14,082 bases of DNA, taken from assembly GCA_934394615.1 (NCBI GenBank), contig CAKRRJ010000062.1, positions 1 to 14,082 of the forward strand, given 5' to 3'. Position 1 is the first letter of the stretch. Each line of letters begins with the position of its first letter. Made by a program: the position numbers and the translations under genes. Below the pieces are notes generated by a model. That model was not told the DNA's origin. It saw only the letters and a program-made list of their open reading frames with translations, and ran no database searches. This document shows, piece by piece, positions 6,477 through 13,644 of this stretch. The DNA comes from an uncultured Lachnospiraceae bacterium (GTDB taxonomy: Bacteria > Bacillota > Clostridia > Lachnospirales > Lachnospiraceae).

Positions 6477-6528
6477 AAAAAAAGACCTTCCTTGTATGGA
6501 TTCAAAATCTTCCATACTTCAGAAAGTC
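6477..6528 (-). terminator. Terminator of the TTT-enolase-MBL operon
   Basis: On the minus strand a long stem (GACTTTCT...GTATGGA paired with TCCATAC...GGAAGGTC, with an internal loop and G-T pairs) has a 10-nt loop and is followed directly by seven T. It lies 16 bp past the stop codon of the MBL gene. Confidence 0.85.
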
Positions 6529-6543
6529 CTTTTCTATTATTTC

Positions 6544-7431
6544 TTAATTCTGAGCCGGATCCTCCATTAATGCTTTTAATCCTGCTATTTTTTCATCAAA
6601 ATACTTTGTCCATTGTTCAGAATCCAGGAACGGATTCGGTCCGTCCGGATGTTCCACCTGAAACTGGCGTTTATTTAACAGATCCACATTGATGCAGTGG
6701 TTCGGCATAAACAGGTCTACCTTCTGCGCTCGTGCGCGTTTAAAGGATTCCATCATTTTATCCCGCATAGAATATTCCGCATCCCCGATTTCCTGCAGAT
6801 ATGCTTTCTGCATAGTATTGAATCCAAATCCGCCAAAGTATCCGACACGTTTGGTCTCTTTTCCATCTGTCACATTAAAGTAGCATGCGATCACACCATC
6901 TGTATGTCCTGGTGCTTCATGGAATAATACTTTTGTACCTCCAAAATCAATGACATCTCCATCGTGGATCTCTACGTCCGGAACAAACAGCTCATCCATG
7001 TAGTCCGTGCTTTCATGAACCAGGGCCAGTTCCGGTCTGGTTCTGAAATTTCCCGCATCCTGCGCTCCCAGATAAATTTTTGTACCAAACATGCGCTTAA
7101 AGAAATTCACTGCTCCAATGTGATCTACATGACCATGGGAAAGTACCATCCACTTTACGTCATCCGGGCGAAATCCCATCTCCCAGATTGCCTGGATCAG
7201 CATCGCGGTTGCGCCGCCCCCGCAGTTTCCCGCATCAAACAAAAGCAGTCCGTTTCCAGTATCCACAATATGCGCACACACCCAGGAATCCCCCACATAA
7301 TACAGGTTTCCGTACATTTTGAACGGATGCACATACCGGGATTCCTGATTGATCCAGTAACGGGCCATTGGATTTTCCTTCAGTTTTTCCTGTCTCTGAA
7401 GGTACTCTTCATACTCGCTTCGCATTGACAT
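6544..7431 (-). CDS. MBL-fold metallo-hydrolase
   Basis: This 295-residue cytoplasmic protein (no signal peptide) has the metallo-beta-lactamase fold. The metal-binding motif is LSHGHVDHIG (His99, His101, Asp103, His104), followed by APGHTDG (His176) and MPNHC (His245). The bridging Asp of glyoxalase II-like members is not evident: the corresponding stretch reads GYFGGFGF. The pattern therefore recalls the subclass B3-like branch, but lack of export argues against a secreted beta-lactamase. As the last gene of an operon with a carboxylate transporter and an enolase-family protein, it may hydrolyse a lactone, thioester or other ester in the same pathway; this is inference from context. The ATG at 7431 (MSMRSE) follows AAGGCGGA, 21 bp after the enolase-family stop codon. 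Confidence 0.87.
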   Translation of the reverse strand: MSMRSEYEEYLQRQEKLKENPMARYWINQESRYVHPFKMYGNLYYVGDSWVCAHIVDTGNGLLLFDAGNCGGGATAMLIQAIWEMGFRPDDVKWMVLSHGHVDHIGAVNFFKRMFGTKIYLGAQDAGNFRTRPELALVHESTDYMDELFVPDVEIHDGDVIDFGGTKVLFHEAPGHTDGVIACYFNVTDGKETKRVGYFGGFGFNTMQKAYLQEIGDAEYSMRDKMMESFKRARAQKVDLFMPNHCINVDLLNKRQFQVEHPDGPNPFLDSEQWTKYFDEKIAGLKALMEDPAQN

Positions 7432-7452
7432 TGTTCTATCCGCCTTTCCCTT

Positions 7453-8637
7453 TTATCTATAAAAGCACTGAATGTTTGATACACATCCATCTTTTACCAG
7501 CTTCTCAAAGTTCATCTGTACAGGAAGTCCCGGCTCATCCGGAAGATATAATCTTGTTCCTTTACGGGTCGGTTTCCGGCTGTAATACTGTTCCAGATAC
7601 TCTGTATTTGGTTTATGGAACTCTACCTTTTCTCCGTCTTTCAGCATTACGCCCATCAGTGCTCCCGGATGATCATTCTGCCCGGAACATACATGACAGC
7701 CTCTGCTGCGGACCATATCCGCAATCTTTAAAAACTCACCCATCGTATAAATAGATGGCATGATCGTGATATACTCGGTTCCGGCATCCATATAAGCCTT
7801 ATACTCCAGGGCATAGCGCGCGGATTCGCCATAATCAAGCGGAACATAGCAGCCTTCTTCCTTCATCTGACGGACAAATTTCGCAATTTCCTCACTCTCA
7901 GTATGTACGATCGGCTCTTCATACCAGGCAATGTCATACTGATATGCTTCCCGGATAAACTTCATGGCCGTTTCTGCATCGTACGCCTGGTTGGAATCCA
8001 CCGCCAGTTTCATATCCGGTCCCACTGCCAGACGGATCTTCTCGATCCGGCGAAGGTCATCTTTCATATCGCCCAGAGAAATTTTGATCTTGGTCGTATC
8101 AAATCCCTCTTCTTTGATTGCAAGAATCTCTTCCACCAGCTCCTCATCAGTTCTCAATACCGAACCGCCGCCCTTGTAGATATCCGCGTAATTCTTCTCT
8201 GCTCCAAGCAGCTGATACATTGGAATACCGCGTTTTTTGGAAATCAGGTCAAACAGAATTACTTCCATCTGGAACATGGGAACACTGAAATTATAATTTG
8301 CGCGCTCCATCCAGTAAAAAATTTTTCTCCATTCCAGATTCGTTCTTGGAACCGGATCCTTCAGCATGACCGGAAGAATTGTCTGCCATACCGCCGGAGA
8401 CACCGGTCCTTCTCCGCAGTCTCCATCTTCATCGTAGACCTTCAGCCACGGAGTAAAAGTCCAGGTTTTCTGAACTTTTCCAGTACCGTCTTTCCAGACC
8501 TGTTTCCGTGGTTTCGGCTGGAATGTATACAGCACAGCCCTGGTAAGTTTTATTTTTTCCGGAAAAGCAAACGCTTCATTGATTTTCATGCAGATATGCT
8601 GGTCCACTTCACCATTGATCGAATAGATCATATCCAT
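7453..8637 (-). CDS. Enolase-superfamily (mandelate racemase/muconate lactonizing type) protein
   Basis: This is a 394-residue protein with the enolase-superfamily capping domain (about 25-150) and barrel. Visible active-site elements are the KxK motif at the end of strand 2 (TTKIKI, Lys183 and Lys185) and the metal ligands Asp214 (LAVDSNQAYD), Glu240 (WYEEP) and probably Glu271 (DYGESAR). The usual QPD of strand 6 is replaced by MPS (Ser295), and the strand-7 His region reads CHVCSGQNDHPG, so the His-Asp dyad seems absent or moved. Superfamily members remove a proton alpha to a carboxylate, giving dehydration, racemisation or cycloisomerisation. With TctCBA it probably works on the imported acid, perhaps as a sugar-acid dehydratase, but the substrate cannot be read. 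The ATG at 8637 has AAGGAG 5 nt upstream; ATG at 8631 would have 11 nt. It has a ~24-residue N-terminal extension. Confidence 0.88.
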   Translation of the reverse strand: MDMIYSINGEVDQHICMKINEAFAFPEKIKLTRAVLYTFQPKPRKQVWKDGTGKVQKTWTFTPWLKVYDEDGDCGEGPVSPAVWQTILPVMLKDPVPRTNLEWRKIFYWMERANYNFSVPMFQMEVILFDLISKKRGIPMYQLLGAEKNYADIYKGGGSVLRTDEELVEEILAIKEEGFDTTKIKISLGDMKDDLRRIEKIRLAVGPDMKLAVDSNQAYDAETAMKFIREAYQYDIAWYEEPIVHTESEEIAKFVRQMKEEGCYVPLDYGESARYALEYKAYMDAGTEYITIMPSIYTMGEFLKIADMVRSRGCHVCSGQNDHPGALMGVMLKDGEKVEFHKPNTEYLEQYYSRKPTRKGTRLYLPDEPGLPVQMNFEKLVKDGCVSNIQCFYR

Positions 8638-8657
8638 CTCATCTCCTTGATTAAGTA

Positions 8658-8713
8658 TGGCTCAGAACCGAGCTTCTTCAAATAAGATCTGATGTGTTCT
8701 CTGTTCTGAGCCA
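8658..8713 (-). repeat. Intercistronic hairpin between tctA and the enolase-family gene
   Basis: Perfect 11-bp arms TGGCTCAGAAC (8658-8668) and GTTCTGAGCCA (8703-8713) enclose a 34-nt loop in the 96-bp gap. There is no T tract on the minus strand, so it is not a canonical terminator. Likely roles are mRNA processing or protection of the upstream transporter message from 3' decay. Confidence 0.65.
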
Positions 8714-8733
8714 GATTAAAAATCATAATCGTA

Positions 8734-10218
8734 TTACTTTGCCTGTCTCTTAAGTTTCGGCGCTATATACGGCCAGATAACGGAAAGAATCGCAATGATA
8801 AGTAAAATGCAGGATGCCGGTCTCTTGAAAAACATCAGCATATCGCCTCTGGAGAAGCTGACTGCCTTACGGAAGTTTGTCTCAAGCGTAGATCCCAGCA
8901 CATACGCCAGAATAAACGGAGTAGACGGAATGCCTGCGTATGCCATCCAGATACCGATTCCGGTAAACATCAGAGCCATATACACTGCGAAAATGTTATT
9001 CGCATTGGTATAAACGCCGGTAAATGCCAGGATCAGGATTGCCGGATACAGATAGTGGTACGGTGCCTTTAAAAGCAGCGGGAATGCTTTGATGCCAAAA
9101 ATCTCAACAACCAGCGCGATCACTGCCGCAAAGACTGCTGCCAGGAAGATCATGAAAACAAATACCGGGTAGTTTCTCTGCATCAGAGGACCAGCCTCAA
9201 TACCATGAATGGTCAGACCGCCAAGTAACAGAGCCGTTGTTCCATCACCCGGTATGCCAAGCGCGATCATCGGAATGATTGCGCCGCCGACGGATGCGTT
9301 GTTTGCTACCTCAGGAGCGATAACACCATCTACGCAGCCTTCGCCAAACTCTTCCGGATGTTTAGAGGCATTCTTTGCCATGGTATAAGCAACCACGTTG
9401 GAAAGTGCAGCACCCATGCCAGGAAGGAAACCAATGCCAAGTCCTACCAGGAAGGAACGGATAATATTGCCAATATTTCTGGTAAGATCAACCAGCGGAA
9501 GGGTGAATTTACCGATTTTTCCTTTGAAAGTACCTGCCGCGCCTGTTTCTCCCTTCGCATAGTCACTTAAGATCATAGCGCCTGCGAAAAGACCGGTCAG
9601 AACACATACCATATTGAAGCCACCGGACAGATAGTAGGAATTAAAGGTAAAACGCGGAGTAGAAGAAATCGGAGCATATCCGATCTGGGTAATGAACAGA
9701 CCGATTGCTGCACCGATGAAGCCTTTCAGCATACGTCCCTTGGACATACTTGCCACCAGGGTGATCGCCATCAGGCCAAGTGCGAAATACTCCCACGGAC
9801 CCATCTTAACCGCGAACTTGGAAATAACCGGACACGCTATCATCGCGATCAGAATAGACGGAACGGTACCCATGAAGTTTGCGACAGTACCTGCGGATAA
9901 CGCTCTGGTAACCTCGCCTTTCTTTGTCATGGCATAGCCATCGTAACAGGTAGACAGGGAGCTCGGGGTTCCCGGAATGCCAAGAAGAATAGAACCAATG
10001 AAACCGCCGGAGCAGCTTCCTACCCAGATTGCGATCAGCATCGCAATTGCTACGTTAGAATCCATCGCAAAGGTAAGCGGAAGGATAATGGTGATTGCCA
10101 TCGCTCCAGACAGGCCTGGGATTGCGCCCAGGATCAGGCCGATAAATCCACCGATCACCATCATAATAAGACAATAAGGGGTAATCAGAATCCCAATCGC
10201 ACTCATAAAATCAGCCAT
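8734..10218 (-). CDS. tctA: Tripartite tricarboxylate transporter, large permease subunit TctA
   Basis: The 494-residue membrane protein has about 11-12 hydrophobic segments and the signature stretches of the family: GLILGAIPGLSGAMAITI near the N-terminus, and FLPGMGAALSNVVAYTMAK near the middle. Other conserved regions are GFIGSILLGIPGTPSS and the second such motif, IALGIPGDGTTALLLGG. In TTT systems TctA is the large channel subunit that brings in the carboxylate delivered by TctC, driven by an ion gradient. The ATG at 10218 follows AAGGAGGACAACG. It lies 11 bp after the tctB stop, in one operon with tctC and tctB. Length is typical. Confidence 0.96.
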   Translation of the reverse strand: MADFMSAIGILITPYCLIMMVIGGFIGLILGAIPGLSGAMAITIILPLTFAMDSNVAIAMLIAIWVGSCSGGFIGSILLGIPGTPSSLSTCYDGYAMTKKGEVTRALSAGTVANFMGTVPSILIAMIACPVISKFAVKMGPWEYFALGLMAITLVASMSKGRMLKGFIGAAIGLFITQIGYAPISSTPRFTFNSYYLSGGFNMVCVLTGLFAGAMILSDYAKGETGAAGTFKGKIGKFTLPLVDLTRNIGNIIRSFLVGLGIGFLPGMGAALSNVVAYTMAKNASKHPEEFGEGCVDGVIAPEVANNASVGGAIIPMIALGIPGDGTTALLLGGLTIHGIEAGPLMQRNYPVFVFMIFLAAVFAAVIALVVEIFGIKAFPLLLKAPYHYLYPAILILAFTGVYTNANNIFAVYMALMFTGIGIWMAYAGIPSTPFILAYVLGSTLETNFRKAVSFSRGDMLMFFKRPASCILLIIAILSVIWPYIAPKLKRQAK

Positions 10219-10229
10219 CGTTGTCCTCC

Positions 10230-10676
10230 TTAAAACAGTACGCCGCCCGGAAGCGGAATGCTAAATACTTTCTCAAACATCAGATACATCACTGCTGTCA
10301 TGGCTGCTGCAAACACAACACGCTTCCATACCGCGATATCCTTGCCCTGACTGAACATCGTACAAAGAATCAGGAGTGCCGCAAAGCATGCAATCACATA
10401 GCCCAAAAACTGCATGGCAACAATAAAGCCAAGCATTACAGCAGAAATCAGGCACAGTCTTCCGAACTGTTTTCCAGTGTAGTAAGCCGGCGACTTCACC
10501 TTCCCGTTAATCAGAAGGCCCACGCCACAGATCACCATAATTCCAGCTGAAATATATGGGAATGCTTTCGGTCCAATGTCTCCTGCCATAGTAGTCGGCG
10601 GAAGCTGAGAAGTCATAAATGCAATCGCAGCGCCAAGAAGAACTGCAATCAGTCCTGTAACTCGATCTCTTGTCAT
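10230..10676 (-). CDS. tctB: Tripartite tricarboxylate transporter, small permease subunit TctB
   Basis: This is a 148-residue protein with four predicted membrane helices (about 7-23, 43-57, 75-104 as a pair or long hairpin, and 115-133). The loop DIGPKAFPYISAGIMV is typical of TctB, where a G-P-x-x-FP motif follows the first helix. TctB is the small membrane subunit that partners TctA; its exact role is poorly defined. The ATG at 10676 has AAAGGAG 7 nt upstream. It is placed between tctC and tctA, the standard TTT order. Confidence 0.92.
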   Translation of the reverse strand: MTRDRVTGLIAVLLGAAIAFMTSQLPPTTMAGDIGPKAFPYISAGIMVICGVGLLINGKVKSPAYYTGKQFGRLCLISAVMLGFIVAMQFLGYVIACFAALLILCTMFSQGKDIAVWKRVVFAAAMTAVMYLMFEKVFSIPLPGGVLF

Positions 10677-10702
10677 AATATACTCCTTTGAAATCCATTT
10701 CC

Positions 10703-10739
10703 AAAAAGAGCCCCAGGAAGCTCAGACCCCCCGGGGCTC
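10703..10739 (-). terminator. Intercistronic terminator-like hairpin after tctC
   Basis: On the minus strand GAGCCCC (10739-10733) and GGGGCTC (10714-10708) form a 7-bp GC-rich stem with an 18-nt loop, followed by five T. It sits between the stop of tctC and the start of tctB. A leaky terminator here would give more binding protein than permease, as in many binding-protein-dependent transporters. Confidence 0.75.
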
Positions 10740-10770
10740 CTACAAACTGTATCGGTTAATTCCGTAATTC

Positions 10771-11862
10771 TTATTTCATTAAGGAAGCTGCCTGATTGTA
10801 CAGATCCTGTACCTCGCCAACAAGAGCTGCGGAATCATCCGGAGTATTATATCCTGCTTCCATCTGCATCTGATGGTACTGGTCGATGATATCCTGGTTC
10901 TCCAGAACGGTCTTCATGGTCTCGTTGATCTTAGCCACATCATCTGCAGAAATACCCTGCGGGCCACACAGTAAGGAAATCGTAGACAGCTCGCAGCTCT
11001 CAATTCCCAGCTCTTTTAAGGTCGGAACATCCGGCATAGCCTCAGATTTCTGATCGCCGGTGATTGCAAGCGCTTTCATATCGCCAGCTTCCACATACTG
11101 CTTCGCATTTGTGATCGGAACGATTGCCATGTCTACCATGCCGCCTACCAGGTTGGTAATGGTATCTGCAACACCGCCGCAGTCAACAATGGTGAACTCG
11201 GTTCCGGTTGCCTGCTGGAATAACATCTGCATGAAATGACGGTTACCATTTGCCTGTACACCAGTCAGATATTTTCCAGGTTCTGCTTTTGCAGCCTCAA
11301 TAAGCTCCTCAAGTGTATTTGCTTCTACGTCTTTATTTACTACGATGCAGTTAGTCTCCACACCCGGAACGGTGATGGTGCCAAGCATCTGGAAATCATC
11401 ATAAGTATGATCGTACTGACCAGTAGCCATCATGCCACACTGACCGGTATGGCCAAGATACAGATTTAAAGCATCCGGCTTTGCGTTTCTTACGGTTTCC
11501 ATTGCAACGGTACCGCCGCCGGTTGCATCGTTAATTACTACAAAGTTTGCTCCGGTTGCGTCGCTCATTCCCTTCGCAAAGATTCTTGCGATCATATCAG
11601 TACCGCCGCCTGCAGATGCCGGTACGTAAAGCTGTACGGTGCCGCTCGGCCAGGTGCTCTTGGATGCATCGCCATCTACAGTGGAAGCGCCCTCAGCCTT
11701 TGCCTCTTCTTTCGTCTCTGCCTGACTTTCGTCTTTGGACTCTGCCTGGGTCTCCGCAGCTGCAGCAGTCGTTTCTGCCGGTGCTGCCTGCTTGCTGCCA
11801 CAGCCAGCCAGTGCCATAGTCATTACGCCCGCAACTGCCAATGCTAAAAATCTTTTCTTCAT
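10771..11862 (-). CDS. tctC: Tripartite tricarboxylate transporter substrate-binding lipoprotein TctC
   Basis: This 363-residue lipoprotein has a signal peptide with lipobox LAGC (lipidated Cys21), an Ala/Glu/Thr-rich linker (about 24-65) and a TctC/Bug-family binding domain. Characteristic stretches are VQLYVPASAGGGTDMIARIFAKGM near the start of the domain, VVINDATGGGT, LTGVQANGNRHFMQMLFQQATG, NLVGGMVDMAIVP and MPDVPTLKELGI. In a Gram-positive cell it would be tethered outside the membrane, binding a carboxylate and handing it to TctAB. Ligands in the family include citrate, other di- and tricarboxylates, and aromatic acids; the residues do not tell which here. The ATG at 11862 follows AGGAGGATGAGGAA. 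It is the first gene of the operon, under the promoter at 11959-11987. Confidence 0.95.
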   Translation of the reverse strand: MKKRFLALAVAGVMTMALAGCGSKQAAPAETTAAAAETQAESKDESQAETKEEAKAEGASTVDGDASKSTWPSGTVQLYVPASAGGGTDMIARIFAKGMSDATGANFVVINDATGGGTVAMETVRNAKPDALNLYLGHTGQCGMMATGQYDHTYDDFQMLGTITVPGVETNCIVVNKDVEANTLEELIEAAKAEPGKYLTGVQANGNRHFMQMLFQQATGTEFTIVDCGGVADTITNLVGGMVDMAIVPITNAKQYVEAGDMKALAITGDQKSEAMPDVPTLKELGIESCELSTISLLCGPQGISADDVAKINETMKTVLENQDIIDQYHQMQMEAGYNTPDDSAALVGEVQDLYNQAASLMK

Positions 11863-11944
11863 TTCCTCATCCTCCTATGGTTCATTGCCTCTCAAGCACC
11901 CGGTCAGAAATAATTTTATTACTTTTTCCCTTTTTGCTTGAAGT

Positions 11945-11977
11945 TTTATGATGTTTTTATTATAATCGCATCATAAA
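11945..11977. promoter_or_regulatory. Operator-like inverted repeat over the tctC promoter
   Basis: TTTATGATG (11945-11953) and CATCATAAA (11969-11977) are perfect 9-bp arms separated by 15 bp. One arm lies in the spacer between the -35 and -10 boxes, the other at the expected transcription start. The position suits repression or inducer-dependent control; the divergent LysR-type protein is the obvious candidate, although other regulators could bind. Confidence 0.55.
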
Positions 11978-11987
11978 CTTAGTTCAA
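11959..11987 (-). promoter_or_regulatory. Promoter of the tctC operon
   Basis: TTGAAC (11987-11982), a 17-bp spacer and TATAAT (11964-11959) lie on the minus strand. Initiation near 11952 gives a leader of about 90 nt. It is in the divergent region shared with the LysR-type gene and is overlapped by the inverted repeat 11945-11977. Confidence 0.78.
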
Positions 11988-12108
11988 CAACGAAAGTTTT
12001 GTATTAGAACTTAGAAAAACTGATTTTCGATCTATTTTATTGTTAAAATTAACAAAAGTCTTTTCTGTTTTTATTAACTTTGCACAATTCAAAGAAAAAG
12101 GAGCTTTT

Positions 12109-13047
12109 ATGGATCTAAAACAACTGGAATACGTTATCGCAATTGCAGAAGAACAAAGTATCAGCAGGGCTGCAGAAAAACTTTTTATCACGCAGTCCGC
12201 TTTAAACCAGCAGCTTTTAAAACTGGAAAAAAATCTCGGCATCGCACTCTTTGAAAGAAAAAACCATCTCATGGTCCCTACCTATGCCGGTTCTGTTTAC
12301 CTGGAGGCCTGCCGCCAGATCTTAGGCGTCCGGAAAGAAGCCTATAAGATCATCAACGGTATTATTAACGAGGAAGCTGGACTGCTTTCTATTTCCTATA
12401 CCGCCAGCCGCGGTTCCCAGATGTTTGCCCGGGTTTACCCTTATTTTCATAAACGTTATCCAAAGGTCGGTTTCAAAATCCGCGAAGTAGCTGCAGCTAA
12501 GGATATGGAGCAGCTGCTTTTAAGGCAGGAAGTAGACCTTACATTTAACATTTACGTTGCAGACCACAAAAATCCCGCGTTTGATTACATCGACCTGCGC
12601 ACAGAACCTCTCATTCTGGCCATGCCCATTACCCATCCGCAGGCTGTTCTTGCCGGAACAGACAGCCATGAGGCACTTCCTGAAATTGATGTCAGTCTCC
12701 TGAAAGACAGCAATTTTATCTTTAACGGCAAAAGTACGCTCACACGGGAACTGGTCGACCGCATTTTTTCCAATGCAGGATTCATCCCCAACATCTTATT
12801 TGAATCCTCAAATAACGCCATGATCTTTAGTCTGGTAAAACAGCAGATCGCATGCGCATTCCTGCCTGCATCTTATATCGATCCTGACGCACCGGTTGTC
12901 TATTTTACGGTTGCGCCTCATTACCATTGGACCCAGAGCGTAGTAAAACTGGCCGGAACCTATCTTTCAAAACCAGAGCGGTATTTTATCAAGCTGGCAA
13001 ATCTCCAGGCAAATGGACAATTGCCGGAACTTCCTCTGACATTCTGA
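12109..13047 (+). CDS. LysR-family transcriptional regulator
   Basis: The 312-residue regulator starts with a LysR winged helix-turn-helix (residues 1-65: MDLKQLEYVIAIAEEQ, ISRAAEKLFITQSALNQQL, LEKNLGIALFERK), then a linker helix. The two-lobed co-inducer-binding domain (about 90-295) includes LSISYTASRGSQMFARVYP and LILAMPITHPQ. An ATG at 12040 is in the same frame, but the ATG at 12109 is chosen because AAAAGGAG precedes it by 5 nt and because LysR proteins typically begin MDLKQLxYF. It is the only plus-strand gene, divergent from tctC, and probably activates or represses that operon in response to the transported acid or a metabolite. A palindrome TTGTTAA-AA-TTAACAA (12040-12055) lies upstream and could serve autoregulation. 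I could not identify a convincing promoter. Confidence 0.93.
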   Translation: MDLKQLEYVIAIAEEQSISRAAEKLFITQSALNQQLLKLEKNLGIALFERKNHLMVPTYAGSVYLEACRQILGVRKEAYKIINGIINEEAGLLSISYTASRGSQMFARVYPYFHKRYPKVGFKIREVAAAKDMEQLLLRQEVDLTFNIYVADHKNPAFDYIDLRTEPLILAMPITHPQAVLAGTDSHEALPEIDVSLLKDSNFIFNGKSTLTRELVDRIFSNAGFIPNILFESSNNAMIFSLVKQQIACAFLPASYIDPDAPVVYFTVAPHYHWTQSVVKLAGTYLSKPERYFIKLANLQANGQLPELPLTF

Positions 13048-13095
13048 GGTTTCTGTGAACTGCCTGTCAAGTGTGGTACCCGTTTTGGGCAAAAG

Positions 13096-13140
13096 AAAAG
13101 GCGTGTAAAAAATGATTTCTCATCTTTTACACGCCTTTTT
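13096..13140. terminator. Bidirectional terminator between the LysR gene and ssrA
   Basis: AAAAGGCGTGTAAAA (13096-13110) and TTTTACACGCCTTTT (13125-13139) are perfect 15-bp arms with a 14-nt loop. A run of A on one side and of T on the other make it work on both strands. It ends transcription of the LysR-type gene and of the convergent ssrA gene, whose 3' end lies 3-4 nt away. Confidence 0.92.
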
Positions 13141-13143
13141 AAG

Positions 13144-13480
13144 TGGAGCTGAGGGGAATCGAACCCCTGTCCGAAAACCAATTCCCTGTTCTTCTACTAT
13201 CATAGTCTGTTATTTGACATTCCCTCTGCCGCACGGGAACAAACACTCTTGCGGTTTCAGTAGCTTCATGATACGCCCATGCACGCAAAGCTTAATGCAT
13301 GTCGTTTCTCACATAGTCGATGCCAGATTCTTAATGTGTGAGTGCACTAAGGCTGACAGCAGCCATTAGGCTGCGTATGCTAAATTATCTTCAGCGTTTA
13401 ATTTTAATTTTGCCGTTTGACGCACCGCATGCGGATAGCTTCACCAGCTGCATGATCCCCGTCGAAACCAGTACAACCCC
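13144..13480 (-). ncRNA. ssrA: Transfer-messenger RNA (tmRNA)
   Basis: tmRNA with SmpB rescues stalled ribosomes and tags the unfinished protein for proteolysis. The 5' end GGGGTTG (13480-13474) pairs with CAGCTCC (13151-13145) to form the acceptor stem, followed by discriminator A at 13144. Near the 5' end is TGGTTTCGACGGGG, and the T arm reads AGGGGTTCGATTCCCCT, all typical of one-piece tmRNA. The resume frame lies at 13413-13366. The genome has CTT instead of CCA after the discriminator, so CCA must be added by the nucleotidyltransferase. Length is about 337 nt before CCA. Pseudoknots are expected between the tag frame and the tRNA-like part but were not drawn in detail. Confidence 0.96.
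13366..13413 (-). other. tmRNA tag reading frame (15-residue degron plus stop)
   Basis: The frame begins at a GCA resume codon and reads AKLKLNAEDNLAYAA, then TAA. The C-terminal AYAA is the expected protease degron for ClpXP-like systems in Firmicutes. It is translated only by trans-translation, without an initiation signal. Confidence 0.9.
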
Positions 13481-13572
13481 TTACTGGCCCGCCGTGACTC
13501 ACCGGCGATTCTTGTATTCCTGCATCCAGAAACAGACTCACGAAATACCCTGTTCCGATGCAAGTACGGAAT

Positions 13573-13601
13573 ATTATAACACCCGGACACATGTTTGTCA
13601 A
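13573..13601 (-). promoter_or_regulatory. ssrA promoter
   Basis: TTGACA (13601-13596), a 17-bp spacer and TATAAT (13578-13573) on the minus strand match the consensus at every position, as suits an abundant stable RNA. Initiation near 13566 gives an ~86-nt 5' leader that must be processed away to produce the mature end at 13480. Confidence 0.9.
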
Positions 13602-13619
13602 CGCGGTCCGGGTGTTTTT
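13578..13619 (+). terminator. Terminator-like hairpin overlapping the ssrA promoter
   Basis: AACACCCGGAC (13578-13588) and GTCCGGGTGTT (13606-13616) are perfect 11-bp arms around a 17-nt loop that contains the -35 box. A run of five T (13615-13619) ends the plus-strand structure. On the minus strand it lies just after ilvE, preceded by AAAA and followed by TATAATATT, so it may also serve as an imperfect ilvE terminator. Confidence 0.65.
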
Positions 13620-13644
13620 AACTACTGGTTTAAAACCAATTTTA

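Noticed and set aside
6544..7431. Antibiotic-resistance (secreted beta-lactamase) reading of the MBL gene
   Set aside because: There is no signal peptide and the gene belongs to a carboxylate catabolism operon; the fold is shared by many hydrolases.
12040..12108. N-terminal extension of the LysR-type regulator from the ATG at 12040
   Set aside because: That ATG overlaps a palindrome, has no Shine-Dalgarno, and would add 23 residues before the conserved LysR start.
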